64,000 bases of DNA from Parapristionchus giblindavisi (lineage: Eukaryota; Nematoda; Chromadorea; Rhabditida; Diplogasteridae), in NCBI GenBank assembly GCA_943737045.1, contig CALSFV010000256.1:372001-436000 (forward strand). The letters are read 5' to 3'. The notes below the pieces were generated by a model. That model did no database searches. It saw nothing but the letters and a program-made list of their open reading frames with translations, and was not told where the DNA came from. Position numbers and translations under genes: made by a program. Of the stretch, positions 49,701-59,087 are shown piece after piece. Each line of letters opens with the position of its first letter. The first letter of the stretch is position 1.

Positions 49701-52700
49701 GGGTAAAATCATATGAAAATCCGCGGTGTGCGCCGTGTTGAGCACCACGACGTTGGAAAACGGCGTATGCCGCGAGGTTTGCTGTCCACCCCGCGGTGTA
49801 CACCATAGGTGGGCGCGTTTAAACGAATCTTTTTGGCGCGCAGCCTCGCCTACCCTCCTGGTCCTTGCGCTTAGCCTTGTCTAATTGGAAAAAAAGTGAA
49901 AATTACTTTAAAAACGGTTTTAATGCCTTTTTGTAGCCATACGCACAGCCTTGCCTCTCCCCAGCCACGTTTGCGCACAGCCTTTCCACCTGCATGCCCA
50001 CCTATGGTGTACACCATGTTCCCATCCCGCAGCGGCGTACGTCGTCTAGAGGCGAAACTCGGCATACACCACGGGATTGAGACAGCGTACGTAGGAAGGC
50101 AGGAAAAGAGTTTGAAGTGCAGTTGAATGGCACCAGTAGCATTCCGGTTTCGACTCTATATTAAGATGAGTGGTGGTAGTATGTAACGATCTGCGTCATC
50201 TTCAAAATCAATCAAGCTAATTATTATAATTAAATAATAATTTAAATTAATCAGATTAATTAATTACCAGGCTCAACAAATCGTGACGCGCAACGCGAGA
50301 AAGGCGGCAGCGGCACGCGAACGCTACAGTCGAATGAGTGCAGAGGAGCGCAAATTGTACAATCAGGTTAGAGATCAAAGATCATATGAGATCAAAGATC
50401 AAAGATCATATTAGATCAAAGAACAAATATCATAAGAGATCAAAGAACAAATATCATAAGAGATCAAAGATCAAATATCATAAGAAATCAAATATCACAA
50501 GAGATCAAAGATCAAATATGATGGTTGAGAATTGTAGCGTCGTGCACATCTGAAGCGCAAGCGCGATCTGGAACTGGATGGAAGTGTGAAGATGAACGGA
50601 GATGAGATGGGTATGCATCAAAGTGAGTTTATTTATTTATTTCATTTCTTTATTTATTTGTCGATAACGTATAATGGACATGACAATGAACAGTTTTGTT
50701 CGTAAATAAGATTTATTGATTTAATACTTTAATTACTCATAGTAGATGACTTATTTTTGGTATCAGAAAGAATGTTTGATTCAAGTGATACACATTTGTA
50801 CTCGTTTTCTAGAGTGTAATTGTGTAGTGACTTGTCACTACTTTCAAACATCAAACTTCGTATCCTAATTTGCATATTATAATAGATGCACCCAACAACA
50901 GACTTACTGACGCCAGACACTCTTGAATTAGCATATTCATATGCTAATTGTGGTGGCGCGTATAAATAGCCATCACAGCATCATAACTTCAGTTCAGTTC
51001 ATTCTTTTCGAATTGTCAACTCCGGCTATCAGCCGTCTTCTTTCCCAGGCGTCAGGCCTTTCATTCATTGATTAGTTCAGTTCATTCTTTTCGAATTGTC
51101 AACTCCGGCTATCAGCCGTCTTCTTTCCCAGGCGTCAGGCCTTTCATTCATTCATTCATTCATTGGTTGTGTATCACCAACCAATTCAATCATCTGCCGT
51201 ATCACGGCCTCTATTCTCCTCAGTTGTCATCACGACTTCAATCTACAGGCATTCACGCCTTCTTCTATTCGTACACGATCTACAGGCATTCTCGCCTCCT
51301 TCTCGTCATCGACAACCATCCTTCGCCTATTATTCCTTCCCCTATTAATTGTAACTATTCCTAATAAATAATATTGATTTATATCAATCTCTTTGTCTCC
51401 ACACTATCATTGTACCAAAATAAAGGGCAAGGGTAGTTCTCTCCGTGTTAACCATTCCAACAGCGCTTCCGTCGGAAGTCGTTATATGGTGCATTGGTCA
51501 AATTATTCAAGACCCGCGTGGCAGCAATCATTCAATTCAATATCAATTATTCAGTTCAATTCTATTCAAATTCATTCCATATTCAATTCCTTCTATCAAT
51601 TCAATTCACTCTACATATTTCATCATGAGTGAAGAACACCAAACCAATCAATCACGGGTAAGCATCGTGAAGTCAATTCATGAACTAACTCAGAGTATTC
51701 CTCGTTTAGTAGTTCGAATGAACGAGATTGAGACTCATGAAGAGTTCAAACCTCTTTATACAGAAGCTAATCTAGCAATTTCCAACCTCAATCAACTACT
51801 CAATGAGTTCAATTCTGTGTCAAAAATCACATATTCACCATCAAAACAGATGGAACAAGATGTGAACAGTCTTGTCAAATTATCAATTGATCAATTTCAA
51901 GACTCTATCAGAATGGGTCACGAATCAATATTGTTCGCTAAACAACTAAAATGCTCTCATCTCAATATTGACCCTAATAAAACCGTAACATTCAATAATA
52001 GTCAATCTTCCCTCCCTCTATTTTCTTCAATGAATATTCGTCTATTCGATGGACCACACGAATCACAATATCAATCATCCACCTTTCTACTCAATATTGC
52101 TCATGAAAAGAAGCCTGATACAAATAATTCCTCCTTCAATTCAAATCCAACTCAGCCTCTTCCCATGAATGATGAACCAAAGTATATTATCACGAATTGT
52201 GAGCAACTTCAGTCATGTGACCTCGGAACTATCATTAGTGATTCATCTCTACCTGTGAACAAAACTGATCAGTCCATCAATTCTATTATTGATACAATCA
52301 CAGATCATCAGACTCATGATAATCATCAATCATTCCATCAAGAGGGAGAAAATCGTGTTGCATTAGCTCCAGTAGCCAATGTTGATTCCATGACAGAATC
52401 TCAATCTCGTCTACGAGACGATACAATCATAGAGACTCATTTCATGTACACCATTCAAAATACTGGTCAAGAGTACATCTGTCACATTGACCCATATCCA
52501 ATTATCAATCCTGTTATTGATATATCAGAGACTCCATCAAATCATCGCCTTATCAAGAAAGGTGTGATAAGATCTGATAAGAAGAGATCAGCTACTGTCA
52601 AACTAGATAAGGCTACATGTCCTCGTGAATTCAAAGATCAAACTCTAGCTCGATTACTTGCACTAGAAACTCATAATAATCTCTATCATTCTGTTCTTCA

Positions 52701-55700
52701 TATCAATGAACTCTCAAAGTCACACAAATCATTATTATATCAACATACCCTCTCCGCTTCTGTTTCGTTCAGGCGGGAGGAAAGTCATTCTTCCTTTAAT
52801 GTAAACAATTAATTTTTCATTAATCTATTCATTCAATCATTATTATCAATTCTAATTCATAATTTTGTTCATTTTCGAGTCAATATCAAATGTGATATTG
52901 TTAGTTTCAATCATTTCAACATCACCCATCGTTCATCATATCTCTCAATCATTTCGCCTTGGGCCTAATTACCAATATTTCCCCAAGCCCCCATTTCTTC
53001 TTTCTACGCCCGGAGTGTAGTGACTTGTCACTACTTTCAAACATCAAACTTCGTATCCTAATTTGCATATTATAATAGATGCACCCAACAACAGACTTAC
53101 TGACGCCAGACACTCTTGAATTAGCATATTCATATGCTAATTGTGGTGGCGCGTATAAATAGCCATCACAGCATCATAACTTCAGTTCAGTTCATTCTTT
53201 TCGAATTGTCAACTCCGGCTATCAGCCGTCTTCTTTCCCAGGCGTCAGGCCTTTCATTCATTGATTAGTTCAGTTCATTCTTTTCGAATTGTCAACTCCG
53301 GCTATCAGCCGTCTTCTTTCCCAGGCGTCAGGCCTTTCATTCATTCATTCATTCATTGGTTGTGTATCACCAACCAATTCAATCATCTGCCGTATCACGG
53401 CCTCTATTCTCCTCAGTTGTCATCACGACTTCAATCTACAGGCATTCACGCCTTCTTCTATTCGTACACGATCTACAGGCATTCTCGCCTCCTTCTCGTC
53501 ATCGACAACCATCCTTCGCCTATTATTCCTTCCCCTATTAATTGTAACTATTCCTAATAAATAATATTGATTTATATCAATCTCTTTGTCTCCACACTAT
53601 CATTGTACCAAAATAAAGGGCAAGGGTAGTTCTCTCCGTGTTAACCATTCCAACAGCGCTTCCGTCGGAAGTCGTTATAAATTGTATACTTTTTTTCAGT
53701 GCACGAGGGCGATCTCGAGACGTCATCTGCAGCCGTGGGATTGATCGAGGACGAACACTCTGCAGCTGCAGCACAACAACACCACCATCACTATGCTGCT
53801 GGAGATGAACATCGAGAAGTAGTTACTGATGGAGGAGGAGGAGTACAAGAGGAGATGGTGGAAGAGGAAGAGGTCGAGGAGGAGGAGGGAGATCAAGGAG
53901 CTATGTCTGATTGTGAATCCATTAGGATGGATCATCCGAGTGAGAATTGATTTATTGATTACAAACAATTATTGATTGATTATGAGTGATTATTGATTGA
54001 TTAGGGATGATTATGGATTGATTACGAGTGATTATTGATTGATTGTAGGTCGCCGAATGGAAGCACAGATGAAGATGGAGCGTGATTCACAAGAGGGCGA
54101 GTCGTCGCATCAGCATTCTGAGTCCCAACAGCAGCATCAGCAACAACTGATGCGTTCATCGCGTAAAGGCTTTCCGTCGTCGCGTGCAGCTGAACAGATT
54201 CTGGCGGCCGCTGCTGCTGCGGAGGTGAGACGCGGCTAGGTCGCACGATCTTATTATTATTTACAGAACGTCGTTACTTTCTCTTGTTCAAGAATCGAGA
54301 AATTATTAGTATTATTACTGCAACTTTGCATGCCGCAACGATCGAAGTGCGCTTATCTGTTTTGGGGCTTAAGTTGCGAAAAGGATGATTGTATTTGACT
54401 AAAACATGCTGTGTTCAAAAGTTGCGAAAAAAAATAAAATCAGAGAAAACTCTCCTCGTTTTACACACTCTCATGCTCTGGTATTTTGCCACTTAAAGTC
54501 TACTTAAACTACGTCACAGACTTTAAGTAGACTTTAAGTAAACTTTAAGTGAAAGAACATTTGACGAAATGCATTACAGTATACCACACCACTTTAAGTA
54601 GACTTACGTCTCACTTTAAGTTTACTTAAAGTCTACTTAAAGTGGGAAAGTTTAAGTAGACTTTAAGTGGCAAAATACCAGAGTGCCTCTTTTATTTTCT
54701 TTTCTCGGTTTTACACACCGCGTAGGGAAACGTGTTATTGAAAATCGATATGACGCTGCTCTGCTTTGTAGGCTCGCGAGAGTCTGGAGTACGCGCAGCA
54801 ACGACAGCGAGAACAGATCGTGCTGCATCATCGACGCGTCAACGGTGACAATGGCGAATACGGTAGACAATTATTGATTTATTTTGTTCATGATTGAGGT
54901 ACTGTAGAACTCTGGCTTATTGATTATAACTTATTGATGTTAGATGATGAAGATGACGTGGGAAGAGTGGACGTGGATGAGGACGATGAACACTGTTGGA
55001 ATATGCATGTAAATATTTTTAAAAGAAATATTGATTGATAAATTATTGATTCTCAAAGTAATTTTCAAACATTATCGATATTTTAAAAAAAGTTTTGATT
55101 GACACATTTTTGATTTAAAAAATATTGATTGATACTTTATTGACTTGCAGCCCGGCGCAGCTCTTGGTGAGGTCATCATAGAGCAAGTAGACGGCGACTA
55201 TGGAGATGAACGAATAGAGTGAGGATTATTAATTTATTGATTTTTTCGTGTTCGTTGTTCGACGCTTTACGAATCGAGGTGAGGTTGATTGAAGAGTGTG
55301 AGTGAATGAAAGATGAAAAAGGATATTATAATCAAAGTCGAGAAGGTATATGCGAAAGAAATCAATGCTGCGAACTACGATATCCTTAATATATAATTTT
55401 CCACGAGTTAAATTAACCTTATGGTACCGCAATAAATGTAGCATCCTCTGAAGGAGTCTTACTACATTCGCAATTTCCAAGAAGGCACTTCCATGCTTCC
55501 TAAATTGAAGATATAATTATAATTTATACAAATGTCTTTTAGATGTAAAGCGTAAAATAGTTGAAAAGAATTGTATTGATGTTATTGATAGAGTTTTATT
55601 GATTTTGTTGACCAGTATTGATTTTTCTCATTTTAGAGTCGATGACGAACTACACCACATGCAAGTGCGATCGGCTTCCACCTCGGCACATATCTACCAG

Positions 55701-57988
55701 GTATTCGTGGTGTGGTGGTGGTGTACTGTAAAGATCATTGATAAACGTCGCCCTTGTTACAGTACGCGACGCACGAGCACTATGCAGAGGCGCCGGGAAT
55801 GGTGCAGCATGAGGTGAGCCCTAGGTTCATTGTGGTGTGTTATGGGAAACGTCGCATTTCACAATATTCCACATAACAATGCGTTGCGTCGCACAGGTCG
55901 TCGTGCCGCACTCGCCGCACCATCGACTACACCACGGCATGCATCTGGAGGGCGACGAGATGGACATGGACGAAATGCAGTGGGAAGAAGGAGGTACGGT
56001 AGTTACACCATAATTCCTCCAAAATAATCGATAATATTATCCAGAAGCGCTCATGGATGCGGGACGTGGCTACCGGCCGAGAGCGTGAGTTTTGATCTTT
56101 GATCTTTGTGTTTTATTCGGCTTGATATCTATTTTTTCCTACAAAGCACCATATTAATCTTTGATCTTTTATCTCTTGATCTATTGATCTCGTCTATTGC
56201 AGCTCATCGCAAGCCGCACTACAGCGTGCGGTCTCCGGCACGGGCATGGACGCGCTGCACGCGCAGAGACTCGCGGAGAATAGGGCGAAACGCGCTTTGC
56301 GAGCGCGTGCCAGATATGCCAATATGACCAGCGAGCAGAAGGTATACTGTAGTGGTTATTGATTATTTTACTCTTATTATGTCTATTATGCTTTGTTCAA
56401 AATTTTCGAAAGTAGGAGAAAATAAAGAAAACTTTGGCATCTTCGAAACTGACTCTTCATGTGCCAGAATATGTTTATTAGCCTGAAGGGAAGGTTGATA
56501 TTTGATCTTTGATCCTCATGACCTTACTCGTATTGCAGGCGCAAACAAACGCGCGTCGTGCGGAGCAGCTGCGCAAGTCGCGACGACGTGATATGCAACT
56601 GGTGCAGCTGGCGCAGACGGAAAACGTCGTTGTGGATGATGATACGCGCAAGGTACGATACACACGAAGGCATGCAATCGACAACTCGACTTTATTTTTC
56701 ATCAAATATTCTGATAATAATGGCATTTGTGTACACAGGAAGTAGAGGCGGTACAGATGCGTCGGAAGCTGCGAGCGGAACAAGCGAGAAGAAAATATCG
56801 AAAGATGAGTGAAGAAGAACGAAGACAGGTGAGATTATCGATTGATTTATTGATTACCATTGAAAGTACTGTAGCTGGGAATCTTAAATTTTTTTTTAAT
56901 ATTTAAAGTGTCTGTTATGTCAGATTGGATCTGGTAAGATAGATTAAGGAGGGTTTTGGCTGTATTTCTGGTGAGATGAGAAAATCGATAAATCAATAAT
57001 GTATGGTTACAGTACAACGCGATGCGGGACGCGCAACGTCGTTCGCGTCGACGAGAACAGGAAGGATTGATGGATATCGAGGAGGGAATTCGAATGCATC
57101 AGGAAGATGGAGGAGGAATGAGAAGAGTCAGAGGTACGGTAGTACCGTTATATTGATTAGAAGTGATGCTGTTATATTGGACTAGAATTTGCTGATTGAA
57201 ATTGGTGTTATTTATTTTTTATTTATATTGATGTATTGAAGTCCTTTTCTTATGCCAGTCATTTATCCATATTTGTGCGCGTCAAACCGAGTGAATTCGC
57301 GCAACACTCCATTATGAAAAGGAGCTGGGCATAATTGAAGTGATGCTCCAGGATCTCCTGTTTCGACAACAGAATAACTGATATGATGGTGGTATTTGGC
57401 TAACAATGGTACGATCTGTACAGGATGTCTTTAACAATGAGTACATGAATTTGGATGATTGATTAACCAATAAATCGATAATTATCGATAAATAAATCAA
57501 TTGAATTTTCGTATCGAAAGTAGCAATAAAGTAATACTGTGGTTTGAAGATGATATCCGATCTATAATTGTCAAATTAAGGTTTAAGTAGCAATAAGATT
57601 ATTTATTTATTTTCATCAAACTTTTACCTTCACCACAAAAATTACTCCATTCAGAGATTTGATCAATAATGTATTGAATGTCTGCAGGCAGGGTATATAT
57701 CATCAAAAAAAAATTCCGTAATGTTTATGAGAAGGCATAATTGATTGAATATCATTCAGATACAAAAAAAATAAAAGAGAATATAAACAAATCGCACAGT
57801 TTTAAGAAGGCTTAAGATCATTAAATCATTCAATAAATTGAGGTTCGGGTCGTTTGACGCAGTCTCAGTCTAGCTCTGCCTCTTCATCATCTCATCCACA
57901 ATCACACGCCATCATGGTACAGAGATCGAACAATTACTACCATGAAATGTACGAACAGGAGTGGAATGCTCTCGATGCACTTCATTGA
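46729..57988 (+). CDS. Basic repeat protein B, paralogue of A (24 exons, 853 aa)
   Basis: Exons: 46729-46920, 47246-47311, 47645-47802, 47999-48064, 48403-48531, 48938-49069, 49319-49397, 49604-49660, 50271-50366, 50538-50622, 53700-53939, 54049-54224, 54772-54862, 54944-55008, 55151-55218, 55637-55700, 55763-55813, 55897-55993, 56045-56084, 56203-56341, 56539-56652, 56739-56828, 57013-57133, 57843-57988; 2,562 nt, in frame. Five repeats: AEQARQRYHRMSEEERREYN (about 188-215), KAEAARRRYHTMTDEERREY, AAARERYSRMSAEERKLYNQ (303-325), ARARYANMTSEQK (about 685-697) and RKYRKMSEEERRQYN (about 755-769). Between the third and fourth lie 350 residues of acidic and His/Gln/Ala-rich, probably disordered sequence. 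The block from TQAFRKRRQEEEELL through RKLYNQ matches gene A closely. Likely nuclear and nucleic-acid binding, by inference. The tail ends WNALDALH. An LTR element fills the intron at 50623-53699. Confidence 0.85.
47490..47609. mobile_element. Palindromic TTAA-family element
   Basis: TTAA at 47490-47493 and 47606-47609. Arms tcacacccgagttaatttta and inverse; centre acaacgctctctcat...gcgttgtcag. In a gene B intron. Confidence 0.8.
48082..48192. mobile_element. Palindromic TTAA-family element
   Basis: Right TTAA at 48189-48192, left end gtaacacccagagttaatcg. Inner arms aaactctccgctctg and inverse. In a gene B intron, 470 bp from another copy. Confidence 0.75.
48578..48779. mobile_element. 202-bp MITE, CATACATGGGCG termini, 8-bp TSD
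   Basis: Begins catacatgggcgccgacatg and ends taccccgcccatgtatg, inverted relative to the copy at 10082. ATGCACAC flanks both sides (48570-48577, 48780-48787). Confidence 0.9.
49804..50006. mobile_element. 203-bp MITE, CATAGGTGGGCG termini, 8-bp TSD
   Basis: Begins cataggtgggcgcgtttaaa and ends tgcatgcccacctatg. GTGTACAC is duplicated at 49796-49803 and 50007-50014. The inside has gcgcttagccttgtct, resembling 11175-11220. It sits within another imperfect inverted repeat (about 49725-50085: ccgcggtgtgcgccg / cggcgtacgtcgtc), so it may be nested. Confidence 0.8.
50368..50521. repeat. GATCAAAGATCATAAGA tandem repeat
   Basis: About seven units of agatcaaagatcatatgaga type, nearly filling the intron between exons 50271-50366 and 50538-50622. 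Unit lengths vary and no conserved spacers exist, so this is not a CRISPR array. Confidence 0.85.
50823..51486 (+). repeat. 5' LTR
   Basis: Contains a TATA box (gcgtataaatagcc, 50959-50972) followed about 30 bases on by cttcagttcag, a plausible transcription start. It also has an 83-bp tandem duplication (50991-51073 and from 51074) and poly(A)-like aataaataat near 51364. Confidence 0.9.
50961..50969 (+). promoter_or_regulatory. LTR TATA box
   Basis: tataaatag, preceded by a GC-rich stretch, in the expected U3 position of the 5' LTR. The same site recurs at 53154 in the 3' LTR. Confidence 0.65.
51625..52812 (+). CDS. LTR-element protein of unknown family (395 aa)
   Basis: Starts MSEEHQTNQSRVSIVKSIHE and ends SFNVNN. 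Codons are Ser/Asn/His/Gln-rich and it has no zinc knuckle, protease or reverse transcriptase motif. The N-terminal 110 residues look helical (LTQSIPRLVVRMNEIETHEE, ANLAISNLNQLLNEFNSV), which could fit a capsid-like role, but this is a guess. An in-frame ATG at 51445 inside the LTR could extend it by 60 residues; the inner ATG is preferred because it lies after the LTR. Confidence 0.65.
   Translation: MSEEHQTNQSRVSIVKSIHELTQSIPRLVVRMNEIETHEEFKPLYTEANLAISNLNQLLNEFNSVSKITYSPSKQMEQDVNSLVKLSIDQFQDSIRMGHESILFAKQLKCSHLNIDPNKTVTFNNSQSSLPLFSSMNIRLFDGPHESQYQSSTFLLNIAHEKKPDTNNSSFNSNPTQPLPMNDEPKYIITNCEQLQSCDLGTIISDSSLPVNKTDQSINSIIDTITDHQTHDNHQSFHQEGENRVALAPVANVDSMTESQSRLRDDTIIETHFMYTIQNTGQEYICHIDPYPIINPVIDISETPSNHRLIKKGVIRSDKKRSATVKLDKATCPREFKDQTLARLLALETHNNLYHSVLHINELSKSHKSLLYQHTLSASVSFRREESHSSFNVNN
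53016..53679 (+). repeat. 3' LTR
   Basis: Same sequence and length as 50823-51486 (offset 2,193 bp). It ends 20 bases before gene B exon 11. Confidence 0.9.
54476..54683. mobile_element. CTCTGGTATTTTGCC palindromic element
   Basis: Begins ctctggtattttgccactta and ends tggcaaaataccagag, a long inverted repeat. The inside has repeated acttaaagtctacttaaa / tttaagtagactttaag. Best-preserved copy of the family in the window. Confidence 0.8.
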
Positions 57989-59087
57989 ATTATTGATTGA
58001 TCGAATTATGGTTTATTGATTTCCAGTGATTACTACTTCCTCAATTCTTTGGTGCTTGTGTTATTGCTCTGTACGGTATCTAGGATATGTGCCAATTGAC
58101 TATTTGTGTGTGTTGAGAATCGATTATTTCGATTGTGCCACATTTTCTAGCTGTTTTGTAAATTGTGTTCCTTGACCTGCCTTTCACTCTCTTTATATGA
58201 GTTTAGTAATATTATTGATTGATTTTCGCATGTTCCATATTGCCACGTTTTTTCTTCTTTTCTTTATTGCACAATACATCTCTAGAAGCTAGTCGGGAGT
58301 GTTTACGCATAACTCTTCCTCTCTTAAAGGGAGAGTATCCTTTGAAAAGTGTATAATTCGCGTCATAAAATGTATAAGATATCTCCGGCTGACTAGATTA
58401 CGGTATTTGACAAAAGTTTGTCTCCCTTTAACCTGACTGACTTCATAATGTATGCTACTGCCTTTTTCGTGTATGATTTTGTTTCACTAGAATACCCCTT
58501 ATTTCGCTTATTATTTTCTCACAATTTAATCGATATTCTGAAATATCTAATCAATAATAGCAACCGATAGACCTTTTGTGTTTTCTAATCATCCACAGTT
58601 TCATTTCTTTTCCTTTCGATTGATTACGGTAGCCTACCATCTTAATTGATGAAACTACGGTTTAAGACTCCCCCCGTCCACTTTTCGCTTCTCTATTCAT
58701 GCATAAATCGTATCGATTTATTTAGATCTTTTCTTTATCGATTTTTTGGTATGTCCATAATTGTATTATTTCTCTTTTTGCACTGTGGAACATTTGCACA
58801 ACGAATAACCCTGAAGGTTACTGTAGAAGGTTACGGTAACCGTGTCCGTTATTGATTGATGACGGTTGAATCCAAGTTTTGTGCAAATGCTCTCTCAGTT
58901 TAGTTTGCGGCAATGCTCTATCACTGTCCCTTGCTTCTATGTAATATGGAAATTATGCGAATACAGTCTTTGCTAGTTTCGTGAAGAGACGTTTACTATT
59001 ACAATCAATTTGGAATGAAAATGGGTGGTCTAGCGGGGGTTTTATCGATTGAAAAAAATCGATAAATGGACAAATTAATCGATAAAT
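57989..59087. other. Intergenic region, converging gene ends
   Basis: Between the stop of gene B (plus) and the stop of the transporter-like gene (minus). AT-rich, with ATCGATTGATT and TACGGTA words. No gene recognised. Confidence 0.5.

Larger units (their letters stand above)
50818..53684 (+). mobile_element. Non-autonomous LTR retrotransposon with identical-length LTRs
   Basis: AATTG is duplicated at 50818-50822 and 53680-53684. LTRs of 664 bp each (50823-51486, 53016-53679) start tgtagtgac and end cgttata. ORFs in the two LTRs translate identically and no difference was noticed by eye. The internal part is 1,529 bp, starts TGG (likely primer-binding site) and has one long ORF (51625-52812) with no reverse transcriptase. 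It is inserted in sense in a gene B intron and is apparently very young. Confidence 0.9.

Noticed and set aside
50368..50521. CRISPR-like periodic repeat
   Set aside because: The units are variants of gatcaaa with no constant repeat or distinct spacers, in a nematode-like intron.
51068..53564. Pairs of identical 60-98 codon ORFs near 51.1 and 53.3 kb as duplicated genes
   Set aside because: They are the same LTR sequence in its two copies, with 5-bp target duplications outside.
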